A stretch of DNA of 64,000 nucleotides, from NCBI GenBank assembly GCA_023078555.1, contig CM041204.1:1898485-1962484 (forward strand). The letters run 5' to 3'. The position numbers and the translations under genes were made by a program. The notes under the pieces were generated by a model. The model saw nothing but the letters and a program-made list of their open reading frames with translations, had not been told where the DNA came from and made no database searches. Origin of the DNA: Ulva prolifera. Its lineage: Eukaryota > Chlorophyta > Ulvophyceae > Ulvales > Ulvaceae. Every line of letters begins with the position of its first letter. The first letter of the stretch is position 1. This document shows, piece after piece, positions 35,901 through 46,615 of this stretch.

Positions 35901-38644
35901 CAAATGCCTGGCTTCACTTGGGATTGGTCACCAGAAAATGCCTGGCTTCACTTGGGATTGGTCACCAGAAAATGCCTGGCTTCACTTGGGATTGGTCACC
36001 AGAAAATGCCTGGCTTCACTTGGGATTGGTCACCAGCTCAGAACAGTCAGCATCAGCTACCATTGCATAAGAAATTGCGTGGACAACAGGCCACAGACAA
36101 ACACCGGCATGCAGCAGATTAGCAGATTGCCATATGCACGCCGAGGTGAGGGTAGTCAGAGTGCAATGCTGCAGAAGGATACAGGTGCTGCTTCCTGAGT
36201 GCATAGGGCTGTGGATGCAGCTCAGCAGGTGTGGCAGAGGTGAGTCTGGATCATGCTCAGTCATCAGCTGCAGTCAAGTGTTGAGATTCTGTTTGCTGGG
36301 GTCACCGTCAGGCAGGTTCAGGCAGGTTAACAAAAAAGGCTGCCTCTGCTCTGGGCTTGAGCACTGCATTGCATTGGTTAGCGCATTGGCTGTTCTCCAA
36401 GACGGCTCAGGAACTGGTCTCTGGTTCGTGGCACGAAGAAGCACGATTTTTGGCGTGGGAGGCCCAGGGCGTTGAGGACAGGCTGCCATGATCTATGTCA
36501 TACTATAGCTCGACGGCATCGGCGCCGGCCGCAGCGTTTCGTTGCGGAGCTTGTTTGTTACAGAATATTTTTGGCGTGGGAGGCCAGGGCGTTGAGGACA
36601 GGCTGCCATGATCTATGTCATACGGCAGTACAGCTCTGGTGCCTTGGGGGAGTTCGGAAGATCTCAACAATCTCCCACAAGCAAGGCAACATGGGGATGG
36701 CCGCAGCAGGCAGGCATACCAGATGTCCACGTAGGCCACCCCAGTGATGCACAGTGTGGCAAGAACCAACATAGCTCTGACAGACACTCCCTGTGAGCTC
36801 AGGGAGCAGCACAGGGTGGTGAATGGCAAAGCAAATGGAACGTAGAAGATTGCTGTGCTCCGTGTCAAAGAACATCTCAAGCCAGGTCAACCAGACATTG
36901 AGCACATTTGCACAGGTACGATGGCTCACGAGGCGAAGCATTGGTGCTGAAGAGGAGATGACACCATGCCAGAGGGAGGATTGGTGCATATGTTCTGCGC
37001 AAGGCAGGCAAATATGCACACAAACCAGCGTGCAACAACAGATGAGCCCATACCTGCAGAGCAATGGTGGGAGGGAGCACGAGGACGACCGCCTCGAGCG
37101 ATGGGTCACTGAGGATTGCTTGGAAGCCTGCCCTGCCTTCCATAGGCTTGGCGTCTTGCCTGCATGAACCAAATCACAGGCTCACACCGTTGTATGGCGG
37201 AGCACCAAAGCATACTACCGTGCATCACATGAACCTGCATTCACTGAGGTGTGATGGAGTCATGCCAGTGGTCCACCCAGCTATTCGATACAATAGAGCC
37301 GCTGCGGCATGTTTGGTGGACTGCTCGTGAAGGATGTGCATGGCCAGGAGACTTGCAGACCAGCCTTGACCCATCAGGCAAGGAAGACGATTTGCTAAAC
37401 GTTTTGCTCAAACAAGCGCAGCAGGAGGCATCATAGCTGGACAGTGGGATTTGCATTTGAAAACAAGATGGTTTGTACAATATTCTAACAAAATTGCCCC
37501 GATGCAGTGACGCATTGATCCTGTGATGCAGGTTGGACATGAGCTGAGCAACTGACCACAGATTTTGACTCTACTGAAGCACTGTATCACATAAGTGAAC
37601 TGTCACATCAACATGAATGATTCGATTTGTGGTGCAGTCGCAAGGGGGTCATTCCATCCCAGATTTAAGAATGGCATGCTGTCGAGCATCCATTGTGCAC
37701 TTCACGGCAGCTGCAGCTGCATGGCATGGACAGTGTCTTCAACCACAAACCTCAGACAGTCCCCCCATGCTACCTGCTGTGATAGCCCGTATGCCTCAAC
37801 TGTTGGTATGAGGAAGGCGACGCAAGGATTGTTTCAAGGGACCATCAGCGGATTGCTGCAGCATGCTCGCATGCCATGTATTCGACACGTATGGCCAGGT
37901 CGGTGCTCATGCGACGCCGAACAAAAATGAGATTTTCACCCAGTTAGCTTGTGCCACAATGTCTCCGCAAGATTTCAGAACAAGCAGACCATTCCGGATC
38001 AGTGGATCAATATGCTCCATGGACGTTGGGAACGAATCGACATCATGTGAATCGTTGAAACATGATACGCCCTTCGTTGCCAGGCTCGATACTTTGCACG
38101 TTTCACGTAACAATCAGAAACAGATCTCGCTGGACAGTGTGCTGTGCAAAAGGGCTCGCACATAACCGGCTCCTTGGTGTCGATAACTGCTCGGGCGCTT
38201 TCAAGCGTCCTGCTCCACACATATTTGACATCAACTTCTTGCTCGAAAAGCCTGCAGGAAGCGTGTCATGGCTGAGTATACATTCTTATCATTGCAATGC
38301 GCCTACAACCCATTTCAGACGTTGCGATGCACAAACAATCGCCGGCATGATTGGACCACCCGGTTTGGGTGAAATGTAACAAGATGAGAAGACATCTGAA
38401 GCAGAATTCAAACTACTCAAGCCCTGTTGCAGACTTTGGATCGTGGTTGTTGCTCAAGACCGGTCGTGCACGGCCGGCACGAAAGCCCCGGACGACATGC
38501 ACGGCACAGAATATGCTGCAGGCAGTGATAGGGAACACACTGCAGTAGAGGTGCGTATGCGTCTGCAAAAGGCCCTGCTCCAATCAGGGCAACCGTGACC
38601 TGACTAAGAGCTGGCGCACTGACGGAATGTAGAGGGCTAGGCAT
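32981..38644 (-). CDS. Gfo/Idh/MocA-family NAD(P)-dependent oxidoreductase
   Basis: Six minus-strand exons: 38644-38541, 38251-38162, 37159-37054, 35298-35048, 34314-34083 and 33442-32981; about 414 residues. The N-terminal Rossmann fold has VTVALIGAGPFADAYAPLL (nucleotide-binding GxGxx[A/G]), then VKYVWSRTLESA and EAVVLVLPPTIAL. The signature AAGKSVLSEKP with catalytic-site lysine follows, then FVAENFRFEEV, and the C-terminal domain has GGFMIDMSVHHMAALR and ITGLYGNLEITR. This order is that of Gfo/Idh/MocA dehydrogenases, which oxidise or reduce sugars and related polyols with NAD(P). The substrate is unknown. A Pro/Ala-rich insert and tail end the protein. Intron 4 appears to use a GC donor (GCCAG|GCGCGC), giving the family-like junction ADTPLNARYYVSAW. 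Exon 2's donor is chosen for phase. Intron 3 is long (1.75 kb) and repeat-rich. Confidence 0.8.
33526..33556. repeat. 31-bp sequence, inverted copy of 36535-36565
   Basis: It is a perfect reverse complement of 36535-36565. This copy lies in intron 5 of the oxidoreductase gene and the partner in intron 3, so the two introns of one transcript could pair and loop out exons 4 and 5. Confidence 0.85.
35902..36036. repeat. Tandem repeat, four copies of a 34-bp unit
   Basis: The unit contains ATGCCTGGCTTCACTTGGGA and ATTGGTCACCAG and repeats at 35902, 35936, 35970 and 36004 with essentially no differences. There are no spacers. It lies in intron 3 of the oxidoreductase gene. Confidence 0.95.
36449..36622. 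repeat. Direct duplication of a roughly 55-bp block
   Basis: The block ATTTTTGGCGTGGGAGGC ... GACAGGCTGCCATGATC ... TATGTCATAC appears at 36449-36503 and again at about 36566-36622, differing by a one-C indel. The 31-bp sequence shared with intron 5 (36535-36565) lies between the two copies. Confidence 0.85.
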
Positions 38645-41196
38645 AAGAAGCGCATGCACACCACCGGTTTGATGCAAGATCAACAAGAACGCATCGTCAA
38701 GAGGTCTCTAAATACAAAGAGCTAGTTTTTGGCAGCACTCAGCTGAGTCTGCGCATTCTACCGCGATCTGACACCGCTGACAACAACCAGGACTTCCTTC
38801 AACCGAGAAGACCACCAACACGGTCCCACAAATCAGCACGACCCGTAACACTTGTCCAAGAGGCTCATATTCGCTGTCTTTGGACGTTTTTGCGCACGTC
38901 CCCGCTGGACATAGCCGTTGCAATCAGTCGCACCAGCAAGGTGTGCTACAAGCTGACCACATATGCATGCAATGCATAAACACAGGACCACGGCGGCGAG
39001 GACGATCAGCAACGCGCCACTTGCGGCGATAGGCTTGCAATGCAGCACAGACCAGCCAATGTCCACGCGCGTGCCGGTCAATGTCCGCGACATGCCCGCA
39101 AGCATTCGCGGCGCAAGCTGTCTTCAGCCTCAAGCTGGGTCTCGACACCCACATTTCGGGTGGTGCACAACGTAGCACATTTAGGTGTCAAGCTTGACGC
39201 CTCGGATCCATGCGCAGGTGCCTGACACTGCAAGCGACCTCCTCCATGTGCACGCTCTCGTTGCGCGCTGTACAGATCCAGCGCATCATTCCCCAAATGG
39301 CTGGCCGCACGTTCACGGACCGCATGATGCATCTCAAACATAGCAGCCTACCAGGGCTAACTCATGCAGTTCATAAGCGCTCGCCGAAAGCGGTTGACGT
39401 TGCAGAAGCTGTCTGGTGGAATCGCAGCCGCGGCGATCCAGCAACATAATACACCACCGCCAGAAGCTTCGAATTTCGAACAGTGAATGATGAGTGCCTC
39501 CGGAGTAAACTGCTCACCGGTATCATCGCACCTCAACCACTCTGCGCCGCCGCCTTTGCAGGATTGGCATTTGCGGCGCTGAATGCCATGGCTGGCAGAC
39601 CCAACAGGGCACGTGCGTGGTGGCTACACTGCCAGTGGTGGCATAGTACCGCGGTACAAGTACCGCCCCGAAGAACCCCAATTGCGGCGCCTCGCAGCTC
39701 AACACGAATTTGGACATCTATCTCTGAGACAGGCACAGGCGAGACGTGCACGCCCATACGCGTGCGCACACCGTTGCACAGGGCCAGCGCATAGAGATCA
39801 GATTCGAATCACTTGCCCTGTGATTCTAAACTGGCGAGCTGGGGGAAGCCTGAAGGCCAGCCAAGCTTGGCCAGCGCCGGCCAATTGTGGTCCAATTAAT
39901 TGCAATTGAGGCCCTCGCGATCGGTAACATCTATAGGGCCTACGTGGAGATGTCTGTGGTCCATGGACCGGCTGGCACAGGTCTTGAGTTTGGCCCCCGG
40001 TTGCCCAGTCGTCAAGCACTAGTGTGTCGCAGGAGCCGCTGCTGCCGTGTGCCGCAGCTGTGCGCCGCTGGAGCCGGACACTAAGCTCAAGCTCGCGATC
40101 GAGCAGCTGGCTTATGTTCGACCTCAACGATGTTGCATGTGACGTGTACGTAGGGCTTGATACAGCATGACGCGTGCCATGACGTCAGTGCGCTTGCAGG
40201 CCAAAGCAGCATGCATGCACAGAGGTGTGGCAGACTGACTCCGGCAGCCGGTCACGCCAGCTCCGGGCACTCGCCGTGCCAGGCCGAAGAAGTGGCTGTT
40301 TGCACATGGAACGTGCAGGCTTGATACGTGGACAGGCACACATCAAATCTGATCATGCATGGCTGCGGATCCGTGGCGCACGATATCGCGACGGCATGCT
40401 TCCGAAGACCTCAGCATGCACGCATGCGTGCACGTACGGCATACCTAGGTTCCAACTGCTCAAGCAAAATATTTGCGAGGCTCTGATTAAATTTTATCCA
40501 TGGCCATGGTGCGATTGCGGCCATGACTATCTCGAGATGTCTGAAGCTCTACATCTTTGGAACCGCCAAGTTCATCACGATTCAATTCGATTCAACAAAC
40601 GCAGATGCTGCATCGCAAGCTGCCCTCTGCTTCCCATCCTGTCGGAGCAAGAGCACTCAGTGCCTTCACTGCGCTGCAGCTGCATTCCAAAACGAGACCC
40701 AAGTTCACACCTCCCACACAATTACCCAAGGATTACGTACAAGCTGCAATGCACCCTTGAGACGGCGGCGGATTGCATGCATGAAGTGTTGATGAAAGCA
40801 TGAAAAAAGGGAGATTGGACGCAACGGCAGCATGCCAAATTCACAACATGTGTATAGGGCTCCATGGAAGACTGCATGCTGGTGCATCCATATGCATGTA
40901 TGGGTGGGCGACAGCTGCCGCCCCGCCGGCGCAGCTCACTTGATAGCTAGCAGGCTGATGATGAAGGCTTCAAACAGGGTCTCGGCAGGCACCATTGGGC
41001 TGCAGTGCCGCCGGGCCACGCACAGCAGCGCGGCCGTGCTGTGACAGCCGCGAAGGCCGCTCCCGTGTCCAAGTGTTCATGAAGGAGCCTGAGGAGCCCG
41101 GGGCGGCTATAGCTATATAGGAGCCCGAGGCGGCTTTAGCGCAGTCATTATATATATGACTGCATTGACACACGGCAAGGCAGCGCTGCAGCTAAG
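38645..41196. other. Intergenic or undetected gene
   Basis: No model is supported. On the minus strand 38840-39100 there is a frame with one strong hydrophobic helix (GALLIVLAAVVLCLCIACIC), and near 38850 another (LRVVLICGTVLVVF). Near 39640-39720 a frame reads SEIDVQIRVELRGAAIGVL. These could be exons of a small membrane protein, but I could not join them in phase. Confidence 0.3.
41141..41163. repeat. AT-centred palindrome
   Basis: GCAGTCAT and ATGACTGC flank a TATATA core. It is followed 33 bases later by a C26 run. Confidence 0.7.
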
Positions 41197-41222
41197 CCCC
41201 CCCCCCCCCCCCCCCCCCCCCC
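41197..41222 (+). repeat. Poly-C tract (26 C)
   Basis: An uninterrupted run of 26 C. Other long C or G tracts are at 42656-42678, 46583-46614 and 58595-58643. Confidence 0.95.
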
Positions 41223-41617
41223 TGAGTGGCTGCGATTTACCGATTTACGTGCTGAGTCAGGTTTGTCACTGATGCTCAAGCCGGCTCTGATTATCCTCGC
41301 AAATGGCAGCGTCGTCAGCTACACCCTCAGCGATTCGTTCTCCACTTTCGCTGAGAAACACAGATAATCCAGACCGCCTCTTCGAGTTTGCCCCACAGTC
41401 AAGCAGCTGCAACGCAAAATATCACTGACGGAGCATTTGCTGCTGTCAATCCCTGCCCACCGCAATGGGCCCCGTGGCACCAACATTAATCATGCATGCA
41501 TGGGGCAGCTGACACATACATGCATGGTGCCCGAGTGCGCCTCGCACCACAACTCTGCACCATGGTGGCTGCGGGGCCTCAGTCCCCAGCACGCGCAGCA
41601 CGTATCGGTATACATGT

Positions 41618-41660
41618 ATTGTGGCAATCCAGTGGTATAGCGGCCATATCACTGGATTGC
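41618..41660 (+). repeat. Hairpin repeat with tRNA-like box A (copy 3)
   Basis: The arms GTGGCAATCCAGTG and CACTGGATTGCCAC pair perfectly around the 15-nt loop GTATAGCGGCCATAT. The stem sequence differs from copy 1 at several positions, yet pairing is kept on both sides. TGGTATAGCGG fits box A. Confidence 0.65.
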
Positions 41661-41695
41661 CACATGTATGTACATATGCATACCAGCCACAGAGC

Positions 41696-41742
41696 TGTGC
41701 TGTGCGCTGTGCTGTGCGCTGTGCTGTGCGCGGTGCTGTGCG
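41696..41742 (+). repeat. GCTGTGCTGTGC short tandem repeat
   Basis: About four imperfect 12-bp units of TGTGCTGTGCGC. Confidence 0.8.
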
Positions 41743-41940
41743 CACCGTGCGCCATCGCTACTTGCTTGGTCAGCAGCATCGCTCCGACATCTAGTCTCAA
41801 TCTGCACAGCACGCGTGGGGGTGGGCGTGCGGGTGTGGGTGTGGGGTAGGGGGGCTTGTGTGTATGTGTGTGGGTGTGTGGCTGTGGCCAACGCGGGTGC
41901 TGACGTTGCGTGGGTGTGTCGGTGTGTGCCGCGTGCGGCT

Positions 41941-42284
41941 GGTTGCGTGGGTGTGCCTTTCCCCTGGATGTTGCCCGCGGTGCTACCTGCCTTGCTTGCT
42001 TTGCCCTCGTAACACACAGCACGCGTGAGCTCACCGGCATTGGGTCACTGTGTGTAGTTGTCATGGCTGCCATCCAGAAACAGATCTGAAAACCTTTCGA
42101 TTGGTCTGTGCTGTCTGGCGTGACGACCCTACACTGGAGCTCACTGCTACGCCAGCGCGGAGATGTGTGTGTCTCTTGAATTGCCCGCATTGCTGCGGCA
42201 GTGTGTACACGTGTTACAAGGACAAAGCAAGCAAGGCAGGTATCACCACAGGCAACAACCAGGGGAACGGCACACCACGCAACC
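41941..42284. mobile_element. Inverted-repeat element (possible MITE or foldback)
   Basis: Arms 41941-42015 and 42211-42284 are about 74 bp each and close to 90 percent reverse-complementary. The inner ends read GTGTTAC(A/G)AGG(A/G)CAAAG and the outer ends CACGCAACC. The 195-bp spacer carries no gene. The inner end motif is shared with 5555, 42803 and 62850, so this is part of a dispersed family. Confidence 0.6.
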
Positions 42285-42426
42285 AGCAACACCGCTTTGC
42301 TGCGGCAGTGAGTGCACGTGCGCTGGAACACGAACATCACGGCACGTCTCGCCTCAGTACCTACAAGCCGCGCCGCCTGCAGCCCCCGCCCCATGCCGGC
42401 GCAGGAATGTGCCGCGAGGTAATGCA

Positions 42427-42500
42427 AAGTAACTCTGAGTTACTGAGCCGTATCCTGAAGAGGACATTGACACTCCGAAACAATGGGACCACATATGCAG
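42427..42500 (+). mobile_element. MITE-like element fragment (second copy of the 5455 block)
   Basis: A hairpin AGTAACTC-TG-AGTTACT is followed by GAGCCGTATCC, GGACATTGACA and GGGACCACATATGC in the same order as at 5455-5560. The stem sequences differ between copies but remain self-complementary. Confidence 0.55.
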
Positions 42501-45196
42501 GTCGCCAGCGCACTGCATGTCCACCAACTGAGGCACCTACACGAGTGGGTTCTGTTTGTTTTGTTTTTTGTTTTTTTTTCTGTTTGTACGTGCCATGCCA
42601 CCGGTTGAAGACGCATCGGTGCTGCCTCCAGCGCCGCATCTATGCAGCACGGGGTCCCCCCCCCCCCCCCCCCCCCCCACACCCTCCCCACGGACCCACA
42701 GCGCACCCGGCCAGCCTGGTGCACTGCCGTGCTGCCCACCCACTCCGTAGCCCAACCCACCAGAGACAAGGCGGCGTTGATTCAGTCATTCACTGCTGTG
42801 TGTTACAAGGACAAAGAGGAGGCGGCAACAACAGTTTGCAGCACAGGACCACGGGCGACAACACAGCTCACGTGGGCTACGTATACAGTCAGCACTGCGC
42901 GCAGAAGAAGCAGCCTCGCAACACCGCCCCCCGCGTGCCGGGTGAACAGGACACAGGCGGCGAGGCGGGCAGCACGGCGAAAGCACCAAGCAGCGCAAGA
43001 ATACAACCACCAACCCGGTCCATCGCACCCCCCCTCCGTGCGGTGCGGTTTTGGCGTGCTCCTTCTACCCCCCACCGCCAAGGCCTCCTCGAAGATGCTG
43101 GCAACACGTGTGGGCGGTGCAGCCCCCCTCCCGACCGTTGCCCGCTCTGCCCACTCTGCCGTGGGACGGTGCGTGTATCGTGCCGCGGGTGGACTTGAGT
43201 AGAACCTCGGAACACTGCAGTTGCAGTTGCTGAGCCTTGTGATTTGAATGGGTTACCTCACCACCGCCAGTCCTTCATGACCTGCGACACGAGTTGACAC
43301 CGAGTTAACTCGGTCGTGACACCGGGGCCTCTACTGGCAGCCCATGTGCACCTAGGCCTGCAGCGCTGGCGCTAGCGCCTGGAGGTGTTCACCGGTGGCC
43401 TGGAGGTGTTGAGTGTTCACCGGCGGCGGCCACCTCCCAAGGCGACCTCCCAAGGCGGCAATGCCTCATTGCGCACAACCCTGTACAGCTTCACCTCCAC
43501 AGTGCAATTGCCAGCTGCACTTACCAAGGCACACCTTGTAATTGTGAGTGGCATATGAGCGACGACCTGTGTAGACGAATTCCTGGCTGAATCCCACCAA
43601 CAAATGCGCTGGCGCCACATGCCTGGCCCCAGCCTGAGGTGTACCTATGCACCTGAGAGGAACTCCTCATGAGTGCTGCAGTCGTGCAAAATCCTGCAAC
43701 ACTGGAGCCCGAATGTGGCGATCCGAATCGCGTGGTCCTAGCCATCGCAAGCCCTGTCCAGTTGGATGCTGTGGGGCGCTCTGCGTTTCGGGCCGGCCGC
43801 GGATAATCCTGCAGACAGTTGTGCTGTTAACATGTGACCAGACTTACAAAAGAGTGAACGGGAGAAAACAAACACTGAAACCGAAGTTGTGCTGTTAACA
43901 TGTTGATTGGAGCTCGGGCGCTTTGTTGGGACTGCGCCGGAACCCACGTAAGGGCTCATGATGAGCAAGGTTTTCCTGCGATATATCTTGGCTGCGTATA
44001 CCTTGGCTGCGTGGAGAGCCCAGATGGCGAATTCTTCGAAGTAGTCAAGGCAGCACCTTCATCAGCCTGGGCCGCACCTTCAGGTCCGTATTCGGATGCA
44101 TCAGCTTCTTCATGTATTGCCAAAATATTTTGGCCTTGTACATGAAAGTGTTGTGCTGTGTTGGCTGAGCATCTTCAGCGAACGTAAACCTGTAGTGTTC
44201 TGCCGTGACATGCCAGTGTATAGCTGCTCACCGGCAGGCTGCAGAACAACGCCACCGGAGACTTGGAGTCACCCTGAAACGAAAGTGTCGCAGGCACGCG
44301 TTGATGACGATACGCAGCCTTCTGTAATACCAACGCCTGACTCAGGCCTTCCGTATTGTTAGCGTGCGCACGGAACTCTTCACACAGTTGGCCTTGGCGT
44401 AAATTGGTGTTTGATAACGGATGTAGCAGCTTACTTCCGATCAAAGGCACACGAAGCCAGTTCCGAATCCTGCAGCGCATACTAGAGTCCCATGTGCAGC
44501 TACTGCTCACAACGAGATGAGACCTCGTTCCATGCTATCTGCGGCATGACAGTTCTTTCATACTATTCAAAGGTAGACTTACCTCCTAATTTTGTGTCGA
44601 CGAAGGGTGAAAATGCATACATGGGGATGAAACCATGGCATTCACGCGCGCCATCGCGCCAGTCGTCCTCTGTACGTATACGAGCTTAAATCAGTCATGC
44701 CGTACAACGTCCTCGATCACAGAGGGTCCTATGCCGTGAATTGTCGGCGTACTTACTTACTACCGCTATCGCCTTGTCATCTGTGGCCTTGAGGTATTTC
44801 CCCTACGCAGCGACGGTGTCGATTCAAGGACAGTACTGATGACCGTCACCCCCCAACCTCACGTGCGCTTGACACAAGGCGCAATTAATTCCACCATCAC
44901 TCTCGCTCATGCTGATGACAAAACCTTGTCGCACCTGTGTGGATTCGAGACTGTTGCAACATGTGCATGCGTTACCGTGATCGCGGCGGAGCATGAGCAC
45001 CAGCGGGAAACAATACAGCACAATCGCTGGGACTCTTTTTCAACGGGTAGCATGCAAAGGCCAGGCACTCCCATAGAACATTCTTGTAGTTTGATTGCGC
45101 CTACGTCTCTCTTTTGCGGCCCCCGTTGAAAGCCAGCTGGAGCCAACGCCGGTACATCACAATCCCATTCATCCGCCCCAAGACAGTCAACGCAAC
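42501..45196. other. Intergenic, no gene supported
   Basis: It holds a C23 tract (42656-42678), a GTGTTACAAGGACAAAG copy near 42803, a perfect 16-bp palindrome ACCGAGTTAACTCGGT at 43299-43314, short duplications near 43385-43460 and a direct repeat AGTTGTGCTGTTAACATGT near 43815 and 43884. A 382-codon open frame across this stretch and the region before it (42050-43198) is an artefact of C-rich sequence. Confidence 0.5.
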
Positions 45197-46582
45197 ATGT
45201 TTTCAAAACTTTTTATAGCTGGACTGGCTGCAGTGATGCAGGTTGGGCTGGCCGTTGCCGACAATCACGGTGCGCTTCTCACACTGCGACAGCGATTCGT
45301 CAGCACACATAAACTAGATCAACAGATCGCACCCGGCTTTCTAGATATGACGATTCATATTTGCTTTTTGACATCACAGGTTCAGCCACAGGAGCTGGAC
45401 TTGCAAGTTGTCGTGCGAAGAAGCTGGCTGTCCTCTGTGTTGTACATGCAACTTCCGTAGCCATGCACAGATGGCAACATCATGTCAGTATGCATACCTG
45501 AAGGCAAGGCTGATGTTTTGCTTCCTCTGTGTGCAATGACCTGGCCTTGCCGAAGCGGGGAGGACACGGTTTGCTAACACTTCCGTGACGCTGGCTGTGG
45601 CAGCGAGCCCGTATTGCAGATAGAGCCACGCCGTTGAAATGTCTACAGCATTGCTTGTAATGAGATACAGTGTATTTCTCATGTCTCGCAGCTCCGTGGG
45701 GGCCTTGGCGTTCCACTTCTGGTGGTCGTGTGGCCGCTAGCCGGTCTTCCTGCACAGCACACTGCTTCGAAACCCAGGCGTCAAGTATGGGCTTCCTTAC
45801 ACGTGATCATTCTGTGCAGTCAGCTGCCAATGGATCCCTGACGGTGAGGTGTGCATCGCCAGCGTGGACTCTCCCGCCGGAGAGAAGTACACGGCGTTCC
45901 AGCTGCAGTTGGCCATCTGTTCTCAAAACAGTTCCCCGAGTGGATGCGCGGAAGGTGTGTTGCTGCCTGTGACGTGGCCCGCTTGGGCGGGCCTACCTCG
46001 CGCGCGTAGTGCTACATCGCTTGATTCCTAGTCCAGGCATTGCCTGTACCGACCTGCAACGGGGAAGCGTCAAGCCTTCTCTCGAAAATATTGCACCAAG
46101 TTTGTGTTCACAAAATGGCGGAGGTTGCTGACTTAAGCTTGGGCTGTCAACACGCCACACACGGATGTACATCGCGCACTGCTGCCTCTCATCCGCCACG
46201 ACCAGGTCATTTCGCCTGAAAGCCTGTTATGTGCTTGTGTGGACTGCGTCCGAGCGCCCAGCTCCGTACTGTCCTCTTCGCAATATTACGCACATGCACA
46301 AGCTGCACACACCTGCTGCGTGCGCTCTCGTACCAGAGAGGGGACAGCGCTCCCTGTACCACGAGTCCGCCTAAGCCCACACTAGCAGAAGCCTGTGCGC
46401 AAACGTGGCTGCGCCTGTGCAGCTCTGCCAGGCGTGTGCAAGTCCGTCACGGTGACCGGTCTCGGCCTATCGGTGTGTCTCCCGGAGCTCGGCCCGGACA
46501 CGCTGGCACCACAAGACACTCTACGCCTCGCGGACATCAAGGCCTGTGTCGGCGATCCTTCCCCCAACTGCAACGATGTACG

Positions 46583-46615
<33 letters not shown>

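Noticed and set aside
35902-36036. Possible CRISPR array
   Set aside because: Units are directly abutting with no variable spacers, and the genome is eukaryotic.
42050-43198. 382-codon plus-strand open frame
   Set aside because: Runs through MITE fragments and a poly-C tract; apparent proline runs are artefacts of low-complexity DNA.
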